From Erythroxylum novogranatense (Eukaryota > Streptophyta > Magnoliopsida > Malpighiales > Erythroxylaceae), in the NCBI GenBank assembly GCA_029891385.1, contig CM057225.1:79757887-79821886 (forward strand): 64,000 nt of DNA, in the 5' to 3' direction. Position numbers and translations under genes: made by a program. The notes under the pieces were generated by a model. The model was not told where the DNA came from, ran no database searches, and worked only from the letters and a program-made list of their open reading frames with translations. This document shows, piece by piece, positions 50,551 through 62,586 of the stretch. Positions within the stretch are counted from its first letter, which is position 1. The number at the start of each line of letters is the position of its first letter.

Positions 50551-50653
50551 TTTCCATTCGATAACCTTTTCCTTTTGTAGATCCATTTACACCCTATGGC
50601 TTTTAGACCTGGTGGTAGATCTACAAGGATCCAGACTTCATTAGTATACATAG
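50551..50653 (-). pseudogene. Copia-1 reverse transcriptase, N-terminal piece
   Basis: The minus strand reads EVWILVDLPPGLKAIGCKWI then YKRKRLSNGK, the segment that immediately precedes [13 protein letters not shown] of 36644. It proves that 36645-50545 was inserted into Copia-1. Cut at 50654 by a Ty3-family LTR. Confidence 0.85.
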
Positions 50654-51251
50654 TGTTGGGCCCTGAATTTTTTTAAAATTTATTTACTTATTGATTTATT
50701 ATTTATTCGTTTGCTTAAATTATTCTTTATTTTTGCTTTAATTGTATGTATATCTATATTTAGTGAGTCTTGGATTAGCAAGTATGATTGGGAATTAGAA
50801 TTTTGAATTTTAAAAGAAGGGTTAGGGTTAAAGTGGATTAAATTGTAGTAGGCTTGTGAGGAGGAGAGCCCAAAAGCATTTCAAGTGAGCTATAAGGAGA
50901 CTTGAAATTACGTAGTTTTGAGGTGGGCTTTAAATTGAGAGCAAAAGAATTAAGTTAAAAAGGAGAAGAAGAAGGTTGTCGTAGGATTGAAAAGAAAAGG
51001 AGAGAAGGCAAAAACGTGAGCCAAGGAGAAGGGAGCTTTTGGCTAGGAGGAAAGGGAGAGCTGTAGGAAGCTTGAAGGGAGAAAGAAAGAAGAAGAAAAA
51101 TAGGAGAAATTTACTTATTGGAGGTAAGTTCTATCTTTTCTATGCTAGATTCAAGAATGGGATAAAATGGAGGTTAGGGTTTGTGTAGGGATTGAAGAAA
51201 GAAAGAAGAGAAAGGTGAAATCAAATGGATTTTAGGATTTCTAAATAAGGT
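50654..51251 (+). mobile_element. Second Ty3-family LTR, left part
   Basis: Starts TGTTGGGCCCTGAATTT after CATAG and is a diverged relative of the LTR at 11762 (shared TTAGGGTTTGTGTAGG, GAAGAAAGAAAGAAGAG). Interrupted by the long-LTR element at 51252 and continued at 62587. Probable TSD CATAG (50649-50653); the right end is outside the window. Confidence 0.75.
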
Positions 51252-52090
51252 TGTAACACCCCACTCCCGCGTGACCCGAACCTGACATCGACGGTGATAT
51301 CCGAGTCCGTGCCCCGCGAGGCGGCGTGCTACATCACTCAGTTATCATGCAGTATAATAATTTGTTATTTTTTTAACACATACGCACTTACACACACATC
51401 ATATATTATGCGGGAAACAGTTTGCATAACGAACAATGGCTTTAGGGCCCTTTTCATAAACATAATTTATTCTAAAATGTTAACTTTACAAATTGCCCAA
51501 TTTAATTATACAAACATTCAAAAAAACTGAAATACATTAATGCAGACACGAACTGATCCCCGACCATCGCTCTACTATAGTAGCCAGCAGACGACATACT
51601 CCCGTTGCCTAACGGGGTATTCTTTTGAGTCCTGAAAAATAATTGCAAATTTTGGGTGAGTTTTTCAAACTCAGTGAGTGACCATCATTGATGGTTCACC
51701 CAGTCACACAATGCATAATTTCATTTCCACAATCGCATTTCACATTCATTATTACGCTTTGTATTTCACCATCAATTCAGTGTAAATTACTTAAGGCAAT
51801 CCCATTGAAAACAATGAAGTCATTCCATTCAATCCAAGTAAACCAACTCCCATCCCATTCAATTCAATTCAGTCAATTCTATTCAATTCAAATAACCAAT
51901 TCCATTCAATACCATTTCATATTTCCAATGCAATTTTATATTCTCATTCAATGCAATTTCACGTTCCCATTCAATGCAATTAAATCAATCATATCATGCG
52001 TATATACATGGGGCCCAATTTCTGTTTATTTCGTCGTTGTGACCAAGTGCCGAAACTGTCCCGTATCCTTTGGACATCGGGCTCATTGAC

Positions 52091-52193
52091 AACTGTCCCA
52101 TGTAGGGCTCATTGTAAACTGTCCCATGTAGGGCTCATTGTGAACTGTCCCATATAGGGCTCATTGTGAACTGTCCCATATAGGGCTCATTGT
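52091..52193. repeat. 26-bp tandem repeat in LTR (four units)
   Basis: Units AACTGTCCCAT(G/A)TAGGGCTCATTGT(G/A) start at 52091, 52116, 52143 and 52169. The other LTR has the same array at about 59203-59305. Confidence 0.9.
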
Positions 52194-53507
52194 CGTTGAG
52201 CCTGAGGCTCTGAATCACTATCTGAGCACGAAGCTCCTTTCACTCGGTGAGCTTTATGCTCTAATCATTGGCTACTCGGGTCACAACTCACATTGTATTT
52301 CACTAGTCATGTAACGAAGTGCATTGCCCATATTCGCATGAACTGAATCAATCATAACCACTTATCGTCGGACCGTAGTCCGACATTAAGCATCTAGTTG
52401 CGCATTCACATTTCATCCATATGCAATTTATCAATATGCAGTTATGCATTCAGGCAATTTAATAATCACATCATATACACTTAGTTCGTCCAATTCACAA
52501 TCAAGGAACACTTCACTAACGCACATTCCCAGTACACGATCAACCATCGGACCTCTTGTCCGGAACCCATACTCAATTTCAATCAATGTTACCATTCAAT
52601 AATATATATCAATGTACAAATTTCATTCAATCATAACTGAACCAAGTAAACCATAAAAATAAGACCATCTAGGTCTACTCACCTTTTCTTCTGAAGCTAA
52701 GGGCTAGAAGTCTCGGCAACGTCTGTGAATTAACGTTCCAAATGTGTCTCTAAAATGGTCCAAATATCCAACATTACCAAGTTAACAATCAGAAACATTT
52801 ACTAATGCACATGAAGCAATTAAACGTGTACAAATGCATGGTCGTGACATTCCCAGCACTATTACACAATTTCCCGTAACCAAAATGTTCTCTAAATATT
52901 AGAAACCCATTGACGCTGAAATCACTCAATTCGGACCTCTACAGGTCCAGTTATTAATAAAACACGGCTCAGGAAAAATCCTTACTCGATCCCCTCACTT
53001 CGACCTAACCCATTCCCATAAATTTCCACTCTAAAAATTCCCAATTTCATAAGTAAATGAAATTAAATATTTCACGAATCCGATGCCTCAAGAATTGGGT
53101 CAATCGGACGTCGGACGGAAAAATTATTCCCAAAACATGTTCGGGTCAACACACTATGACACTTCACTCAGAAAGACGAACATCTTAAGGACTGAATCGG
53201 AACCCGACATCTTCATAAAAATTGTAAATCTATGTCTCTAGTTCACTCAGGAAAAAGAATCAGCTCGATCCGAGCTCTCTAGCTCAAGATATCCACAAAT
53301 TACTGAAACATGTTCAGACCATTCCCACTAATCCACTCACTTACATCCGACCACCTTCAGTTTATTAAAACTCAAAAATCCCAAATATGGTGTAGAAAGA
53401 TAGAAAAATCTCTTAGGAAACCATCGCTTCGAAAATCAAGTCATTTGGAGGTCGGATGGAAAAGTTATGCACAAAATATTAGACATAGGTCGGAGGGCGA
53501 GCCGGGC

Positions 53508-53630
53508 TATACAATCACCCGGTAGCTCGGCACGCTCGACACGCGGACGAGCGTCGCTCGGCACGCGGGCGAGCGTCCCGCTCGCCCGCATGGGCGAGCG
53601 TTGCTCGTCCTTTTGGACGAGCTACGCAGC
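53508..53630. repeat. GC-rich hairpin cluster in LTR
   Basis: A short GC-rich island with stacked inverted repeats: GCGGGCGAGCG/CGCTCGCCCGC (53565-53589, loop TCC) and GCTCGTCC/GGACGAGC (53603-53622, loop TTTT), plus several GGGCGAGCG and GACGAGCG units. It stands out in otherwise AT-rich DNA. Confidence 0.85.
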
Positions 53631-55400
53631 TCCTCTCCCTTTTTTTTTAAACAACTTTCTTTCAATAGCTCAAACTTTTGACACAAATGTCCAAATGATA
53701 CAAGATCGGTCCCGTTGAAAAGGTATTTAAAAACTCTACAAGTTTCATGAAGGGCTTAAAATTTAATTTCACCTCTAAGGGTGTTTAAAATTCAATCAAA
53801 TCTACTACCCTCTCAATGACCACATAAACCAGTACCCCATTATTCTAAAAAATCATAACTTTCAATCCCCTTTACCAAAAATTCCAAATTTTATATCAAT
53901 AAAAAGAGCAAAACAAGTGCTAAAACTTTCAGAAATAACTTAGAAACCAATTCCATCTCCAACCAAATGAAAATTTCAAGCAAACTTCTGCCTTCACAAA
54001 TTAAGTCACAATTTTAACCCAATCTTTCAAAATTCATAACTTTCAAACCCATGGTCGAAAAATTGCATACCATATATCAATCAAAAGCTCAGACAATCAA
54101 CTACAACTTTCAACAAGGATGCCGAGCTAGATTCTGTCTCTACATAGGTCGCATCCTCAATTGAGTGAGACTGACCTGTTTCACCTTATGAAATCAGCCT
54201 AAAACCTAAGCCATAACACAACTTCACAAATTTATATCTTTTAATTCTTACACCCAAAATTCACTTAAAATATCTCATTAGAAAGCTATAACAATCCTAT
54301 ACAACTTTTAGTAATACCAGTTTTTCAAAATCGCTCTCCTTTATCCTAGAAAAATTACCAAAGATTCAGGTCATCAAAATGGAACCAAGGTTCGGGTACT
54401 GTTCATCCAGCATATATATTTCACACTTCCGGGCTACATTCAAGGCTCTTCCAGCCTTAGTTAGGCAGAACTTCCTTCATAGGAATCCTAGCCCTACCTC
54501 TCAAGTTTCATTTAAAGCAAACCCCGACTCAATTGGACAACCCAATCAAAAGTTATGAGCAAAACTCTGAAACCTATACAAGTTCCATTTTCCAGAATTT
54601 CAATCAAAACTTTACCCCTTTCATGCAAGTGATGCACAAGATGCTATGATTATTGCTTCTTACCACTAAATACAAGAACATAGGCACAAGGCTTACCAAA
54701 ATTAGCTTCAAATCCTGATTCTTTAATCACCTCACCAAATCCTATACCAAGGAGCAAAGACCATCGACAAAGAAGAAGGAGTGGAGAGCGTTGGATGAAA
54801 GACAACTAATAACTTTTTCCAAGTGATATTTTTCCATGCTTCAAGGATAAGAGTCGTAGATGAGGGAAAGAACAAGACAAAGATAATAAAGGTGGGGAGG
54901 ACACTTGGCTCTTCATAGGAGAAAAAGACAAAAACCCAATTAAGACCCTTTAATGAATCCTAAGCCAAACTTATCTTTAATCCTTCTAATGCTAACGGCT
55001 CTATAACAATTCCAACAAAATTATATAACCCATAAGTCCATGCCATAAGGCAGTACCTTTCCAATACAGGAAAACCCACTTAGTCAACCCGATGGAAATT
55101 TTCCAGTCCGAGCATGTGCCCCGAAAAATTCCAGAAAAATTTCTGAAGTTCCCCAAAAATATGAAACACACAAGAATCCACTCCAATTTATTTTTCAATC
55201 ACGAAGAACACATTTTTCACAATAAACACAGATGCCGGGAGAATGTCATGAATGCATGTACAATCATGTGCATTTACAAAAATCTCAATTTACGCAGATA
55301 TGGAGGCCATATTAGGCATGACCATGCCGAGCTATGTTACACACTCATAACCCATTCCAAATTACCACTTTACCCTTCCCATCGGTGATGGAATGTTACA

Positions 55401-55420
55401 ATTCTCCCCTCCTAATAAAA
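55401..55420 (-). other. Polypurine tract of the LARD-like element
   Basis: The minus strand reads TTATTAGGAGGGGAGAAT before the LTR start TGTAACATTCC, preceded by CGAGGACGAAATTT, very like the tract of the Ty3 element at 19237. Confidence 0.8.
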
Positions 55421-58344
55421 ATTTCGTCCTCGAAATTTCATATACGATCGATCAGGAAGGCAAGGGAGTTATTTTGACCATTGATTATACTGAATCAATA
55501 CCATCAATCACTCTTTTTCCTTTCTCAATCTTTACATTATTATAACAAAGTCGTTATGGTTACTCGCAACTCTTCACTTTTGCTCTCAATAATACATGTC
55601 ACAACCCATATAACGCTTGATAAATCCGAATCGTCTTTTAGGTTTCAAAACTCAATTTCCAATCCTTTGTTCTATTCATATCACAGTCATATAGAGGCCA
55701 CTTTGTAACGAATCCAATTTCCCCTATTTCTTTTATCTCATCTAAGTGTACCAGGCCGATGTGATACACTTTGAAACATTTTATTTATCGATTATCAAAT
55801 TACATTCCTTTAGTATTGAATCATTAACCTCATTAGATTCGATAGCCTCGATAATGATCAACTCGACACACGACCATTCACTTTACTCACAACATAATAC
55901 ACTGCGCAAATGGTGTTATCAATGCAACACTTAATATAGCTGTAATCAATCCAGGCTATACGTCAATTTTGTCCTTATAAATTCCCAAATTATCCCCTTA
56001 ACAATTGGTTCCAGCAGATAAGCCTGTTGGTTAATTACACATACCATCATTCGATTTTTCACACTAAACTATCAATTACCCTTTCAATGAACTCTTACTA
56101 AACCATAATACTCTGATTGGTTCTCGCGATTTCTCTAACAGTTTCTTTAGTCTGTACTACACATATGTCTTCATCGAACTGTACATATCACTTTCACCGA
56201 AAATCGGAGCATTTTCAATTCCTCGATAAGGTTTCCAAATTTAACACCTTAAGTTGGTCTTTGCTAATCCTTTTTATACACACCAGTTTCGGAATTCCAA
56301 TAACAAATAACACTTTCTTTTTGCCCCTTCCAGTTAGCTTGACAATTTACACTCAGTCATACAATCAAAACCATGTCACTCAATTTCAATCATCTCATTT
56401 GAATTTCTTGCTTAATCCATTTAATTTCATCACTAGCAAAATTTTGAATTATCCACTCGCTTAATTCTTTTCAAATCTTTCGAATTCACAAAATGCCTCT
56501 ATCACTGTTGGTTTGCCCATTCATAGACATCTCCAATTATTTATGAGAACTTAACATTTTCAATGTCAAAGAAGTACTCGGTACAACAAATTTCAAATCG
56601 TCAATCACGAGATAGCCCATGAAGTTATACTTGTCCCAAGGTACATTAATCACTTCACACAATTCCATCAGATTGCAGTATAACCTTTACTGGGACATTT
56701 CAACACGTATGGCAAAAATCTCTAAATAGCAACAATACGATCAATACTCAATTTGTAAGTTTCCCTCCTAATGTACCATGTTCAAATAATAATTCACCTG
56801 CTATTTATTCAATCAAGATCAAATTCCCTCTTATGAACTTATAAAGTTTCCTCAACTGTGCCCATTTACCTTCTTCACTTTTCAAATGCATTCAATCGAT
56901 CATCAATGATCTTAATCATTCTCCAATCTGAATACAATTAAGACACTTAACTTTTAGTAGCACAATAAAACTCCATATACCCATAATTAATTTGCATAAC
57001 TCTTTAAATTTCGAAAGTCTCCAATAAGGAACGATTTACCCATTATTTTCTCAGTTTCATTACTCATACTCTGACATATGTTCCTTTACGCTAATTTCTC
57101 CACATAACATAGTTTTATTTGTGAGAAAACGCTGCCTGAGTCGACTAAATATTCCTTAAATAAATTTTGAAATTTCTATAACCCGTATTCTTCGCATATT
57201 CACAATTTATACATCTTTGATGTTTAGGAAGTCTCTTACATACTTAGATTCATCTCATCAACATAATGTACACTTTTCTTTTCTTTTTTTTTTTTTTGTA
57301 ACACATTTTATCTCATACATTCGAGTCTCCACTAAGATTAAGATTCCCAATATAACTTATAATTCATTTCAAATTTGTCTCAATATTGTTCATACATTAA
57401 TCACTCTTCAATCAAATCTTTTGAAATTCCTCATCATCACAATCATCATATTTCTTGTCAGTCTTTCTCAATAGCTCAGGGAAATCAATTTCAGCTATAC
57501 ACACTATCCCATATAGATCAAGACTGTACATTGAGGCACATTCCAGCAAAATCATTACATCACTATACCAATTAGTCACTTACACTAAGCATACCTTGAT
57601 CTTATTTGATTTTTGACAATACTCTCTCTCTCTTTTTGCACATGTCCTCATTCGTGAGAATTATATCATGATCACGTCCTCAACACATATAACAAATTTT
57701 AATTCACTCCCAATTAATCACTATTATTAACACATCTTATTATTTATTTATTTAGGCAATTCAGCTAAACCTTGACCACTTTTTCCTCTACGATTATCAT
57801 AGTCTTACACCCACGTATTGTTACATTTAAATCAAGATCACAGATGTATAAACACTCTTGATTTCTCACTAACATAATTGGTTCACAATCATAAATCGTT
57901 ATTCATAACTCTCATCACAGCAATCAATCCCAATTGTAACATTTTATTTTCATCAAGTATGTTTATACACTGTCAATCTGGCCATTTCTATCATATCCCT
58001 ATTTCCCCTATCAATCCACAACTGTATCCTCATTACTATCCCATACTCAATGATATACTCAGTATCACTTTCATATTGTATTTCATCGTATATCCACCAC
58101 TATCGATACACTAAATGTTCATTTGCCTGATCAAGTCATACACTTTTTCTTATCATCACTTTCTCTTTATCTCAGTCTAGCATATTATTATTTCCTCTCC
58201 ATTTCGAACCACTTATCGACTGATATATGCCTATGTATGTGACTCATATACTAAACTGGGGATCAATTGTCACTGTCTGCCGTGACATGACTTAAATGCA
58301 TGCACTTGACACACTTGTTCAGAATGCCCATGTACAATCGTACT

Positions 58345-58363
58345 TCTGGGCTCTGATACCACC
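58345..58363 (-). other. Primer-binding site of the LARD-like element
   Basis: The minus strand reads GGTGGTATCAGAGCCCAG a few bases after the LTR end. It fixes the element's orientation on the minus strand. Confidence 0.8.
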
Positions 58364-58367
58364 TAAA

Positions 58368-61300
58368 AGTAACACCCCACTCCCGTGTGACTCGAACCTG
58401 ACATCGACGGTGATATCCGAGTCCGTGCCCCGTGAGGCGGCATGCTACATCACTCAGTTATCATGCAGTATAATAATTTGTTATTTTTTTAACACATACG
58501 CACTTACACACACATCATATATTATGCGGGAAACAGTTTGCATAACGAACAATGGCTTTAGGGCCTTTTCATAAACATAATTTATTCTAAATGTTAACTT
58601 TACAAATTGCCCAATTTAATTATACAAACATTCAAAAATCAAATACATTAATGCAGACACGAACTGATCCCCGACCATCGCTCTACTATAGTAGCCAGCA
58701 GACGACATACTCCCGTTGCCTAACGGGGTATTCTTTTGAGTCCTGAAAAATAATTGCAAATTTTGGGTGAGTTTTTCAAACTCAGTGAGTGACCATCATT
58801 GATGGTTCACCCAGTCACACAATGCATAATTACATTTCCACAATCGCATTTCACATTCATTATTACGCTTTGTATTTCACCATCAATTCAGTGTAAATTA
58901 CTTAAGGCAATCCCATTGAAAACAATGAAGTCATTCCATTCAATCCAAGTAAACCAACTCCCATCCCATTCAATTCAATTCAGTCAATTCTATTCAATTC
59001 AAATAACCAATTCCATTCAATACCATTTCATATTTCCAATGCAATTTTATATTCTCATTCAATGCAATTTCACGTTCCCATTCAATGCAATTAAATCAAT
59101 CATATCATGTGTATATACATGGGGCCCAATTTCTGTTTATTTCGTCGTTGTGACCAAGTGCCGAAACTGTCCCGTATCTTTTGGACATCGGGCTCATTGA
59201 CAACTGTCCCATGTAGGGCTCATTGTAAACTGTCCCATGTAGGGCTCATTGTGAACTGTCCCATATAGGGCTCATTGTGAACTGTCCCATATAGGGCTCA
59301 TTGTCGTTGAGCCTGAGGCTCTGAATCACTATCTGAGCACGAAGCTCCTTTCACTCGGTGAGCTTTATGCTCTAATCATTGGCTACTCGGGTCACAACTC
59401 ACATTGTATTTCACTAGTCATGTAACGAAGTGCATTGCCCATATTCGCATGAACTGAATCAATCATAACCACTTATTGTCGGACCGTAGTCCGACATTAA
59501 GCATCTAGTTGCGCATTCACATTTCATCCATATGCAATTTATCAATATGCAGTTATGCATTCAGGCAATTTAATAATCACATCATATACACTTAGTTCGT
59601 CCAATTCACAATCAAGGAACACTTCACTAACGCACATTCCCAGTACACGATCAACCATCGGACCTCTTGTCCGGAACCCATACTCAATTTCAATCAATGT
59701 TACCATTCAATAATATATATCAATGTACAAATTTCATTCAATCATAACTGAACCAAGTAAACCATAAAAATAAGACCATCTAGGTCTACTCACCTTTGCT
59801 TCCGAAGCTAAGGCCTGGAAGTCTCGGCAACGTCTGTGAATTAACGTTCCAAATGTGTCTCTAAAATGGTCCAAATATCCAACATTACCAAGTTAACAAT
59901 CAGAAACATTTACTAATGCACATGAAGCAATTAAACGTGTACAAATGCATGGTCGTGACATTCCCGGCACTATTACACAATTTCCCGTAACCAAACTGTT
60001 CTCTAAATATTAGAAACCCATTGACGCTGAAATCACTCAATTCGGACCTCTACAGGTCCAGTTATGAATAAAACACGGCTCAGGAAAAATCCTTACTCGA
60101 TCCCCTCACTTCGACCTAACCCATTCCCATAAATTTCCACTCTAAAAATTCCCAATTTCATAAGTAAATGAAATTAAATATTTCACGAATCCGATGCCTC
60201 AAGAATTGGGTCAATCGGACGTCAGACGGAAAAATTATTCCCAAAACATGTTCGGGTCAACACACTATGACACTTCACTCAGAAAAACGAACATCTTAAG
60301 GACTGAATCGGAACCCGACATCTTCATAAAAATTGTAAATCTATGTCTCTAGTTCACTCAGGAAAAAGAATCAGCTCGATCCGAGCTCTCTAGCTCAAGA
60401 TATCCACAAATTACTGAAACATGTTCAGACCATTCCCACTAATCCACTCACTTACATCCGACCACCTTCAGTTTATTAAAACTCAAAAATCCCAAATATG
60501 GTGTAGAAAGATAGAAAAAATCTCTTAGGAAACCATCGCTTCGAAAATCAAGTCATTTGGAGGTAGGATGGAAAAGTTATGCACAAAATATTGGACATAG
60601 GTCAGAGGGCGAGCCGGGCTATACAATCACCCGGTAGCTCGGCACGCTCGACACGCGGACGAGCGTCGCCCGGCACGCGGACGAGCGTCTCACCCGCTGG
60701 GTGAGCGTCCCTCTCGCCCGTATGGGCGAGCGTTGCTCGTCCGCTGGGCGAGCGAGCGAGCCCGCATGGGCGAGCGTTGCTCGTCCTTTTGGACGAGCTA
60801 CGCAGCTCCTCTCCCTTTTTTTTTTTTTAAAAACAACTTTCTTTCAATGGCTCGAACTTTTGACACCAATGTCCAAATGATACAAGATCGGTCCCGTTGA
60901 AAAGGTATTTAAAAACTCTACAAGTTTCATGAAGGGCTTAAAATTTAATTTCACCTCTAAGGGTGTTTAAAATTCAATCAAATCTACTACCCTCTCAATG
61001 ACCACATAAACCAGTACCCCATTATTCTAAAAAATCATAACTTTCAATCCCCTTTACCAAAAATTCCAAATTTTATATCAATAAAAAGAGCAAAACAAGT
61101 GCTAAAACTTTCAGTAATAAATTAGAAACCAATTCCATCTCCAACCAAATGAAAATTTCAAGCAAACTTCTGCCTTCACAAATTAAGTCACAATTTTAAC
61201 CCAATATTTCAAAATTCATAACTTTCAAACCCATGGTCGAAAAATTGCATACCATATATCAATCAAAAGCTTAGACAATCAACTACAACTTTCAAGAAGG

Positions 61301-62581
61301 ATGCCGAGCTAGATTCTGTCTCTACATAGGTCGCATCCTCAATTGAGTGAGACTGACCTGTTTCACCTTATGAAATCAGCCTAAAACCTAAGCCATAACA
61401 CAACTTCACAAATTTATATCTTTCAATTCTTACACCCAAAATTCACTTAAAATATCTCATTAGAAAGCTATAACAATCCTCTACAACTTTTAGTAATACT
61501 AGTTTTTCAAAATCGCTCTCCTTTATCCTAGAAAAATTACCAAAGATTCAGGTCATCAAAATGGAACCAAGGTTCGGGTACTGTTCATCCAGCATACATA
61601 TTTCACACTTCCGGGCTACATTCAAGGCTCTTCCAGCCTTAGTTAGGCAGAACTTCCTTCATAGGAATCCTAGCCCTACCTCTCAAGTTTCATTTAAAGC
61701 AAACCCCGACTCAATTGGACAACCCAATAAAAGTTATGAGCAAAACTCTGAAACCTATACAAGTTCCATTTTCCAGAATTTCAATCAAAACTTTACCCCT
61801 TTCATGCAAGTGATGCACAAGAAGCTATGATTATTGATTCTTACCACTAAATACAAAAACATAGGCACAAGGCTTACCAAAATTAGCTTCGAATCCTGAT
61901 TCTTTAATCACCTCACCAAATCCTATACCAAGGAGCAAAGACCATCGACAAAGAAGAAGGAGTGGAGAGCGTTGGATGAAAGAGAACTAATAACTTTTTC
62001 CAAGTGATATTTTTCCATGCTTCAAGGATAAGAGTCGTAGATGAGGGAAAGAACAAGACAAAGATAATAAAGGTGGGGAGGACACTTGGCTCTTCATAGG
62101 AGAAAAAGACAAAAACCCAATTAAGACCCTTTAATGAATCCTAAGCCAAACTTATCTTTAATCCTTCTAATGCTAACGGCTCTATAACAATTCCAACAAA
62201 ATTATATAACCCATAAGTCCATGCCATAAGGCAGTACCTTTCCAATACAGGAAAACCCACTTAGTCAGCCCGATGGAAATTTTCCGTTCCGAGCATGTGC
62301 CCCGAAAAATTCCAGAAAAATTTCTGAAGTTCCCCAAAAATATGAAACACACAAGAATCCACTCCAATTTATTTTTCAATCACGAAGCACACATTTTTCA
62401 CAATAAACACAGATGCCGGGAGAATGTCATGAATGCATGTACAATTATGTGCATTTACAAAAATCTCAATTTACGCAGATATGGAGGCCATATTAGGCAT
62501 GACCATGCCGAGCTATGTTACACACTCATAACCCATTCCAAATTACCACTTTACCCTTCCCATCGGTGATGGGATGTTACA
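58368..62581 (-). repeat. LARD-like element 5' LTR (minus strand)
   Basis: 4214 bp, ending on the plus strand at GGGATGTTACA. Its inner end reads AGTAACACCCC where the other LTR has TGTAACACCCC, one base changed in the terminal dinucleotide. Longer than the other LTR mainly through the GC-rich cluster. Confidence 0.9.
60630..60805. repeat. Expanded GC-rich hairpin cluster in the second LTR
   Basis: Same GGGCGAGCG/GACGAGCG units as at 53508 but with about 60 more bases, including GAGCGTCTCACCCGCTGGG and GGGCGAGCGAGCGAG units. The GCTCGTCC/GGACGAGC hairpin is at 60779-60798. Confidence 0.85.
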
Positions 62582-62586
62582 AAGGT

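Larger units (their letters stand above)
51252..55400 (-). repeat. LARD-like element 3' LTR (minus strand)
   Basis: 4149 bp, on the plus strand TGTAACACCCCACTCCC to GGAATGTTACA. Nearly identical to 58368-62581; several differences are C/T or G/A changes at CpG (for example CCGCGTGACCCG against CCGTGTGACTCG). Confidence 0.9.
55401..58367 (-). other. Noncoding interior of the LARD-like element
   Basis: About 3 kb, very AT-rich, with a T15 run at about 57285. No Gag, protease, RT, RNase H or integrase motif was recognised in any frame. On the minus strand it starts with the PBS and ends with the PPT. Confidence 0.75.
51252..62581 (-). mobile_element. LARD-like non-autonomous element with 4.1-4.2-kb LTRs
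   Basis: An 11.3-kb element with TSD AAGGT (51247-51251 and 62582-62586). It lies on the minus strand: a PBS TGGTATCAGAGC is found on the minus strand beside the right-hand LTR, and a purine tract with CGAGGACGAAATT context beside the left-hand one. The LTRs fill 8.4 kb and the interior only about 3 kb, with no recognisable gag or pol. These proportions match LARDs, which depend on proteins of related elements. PBS and PPT are of Ty3/chromovirus type. Confidence 0.85.

Noticed and set aside
51688..52089. 133-codon frame, identical in the second LTR (58799-59200)
   Set aside because: Conserved because the LTRs are duplicates of one sequence. Composition is driven by CATTCAATTC-type simple repeats.
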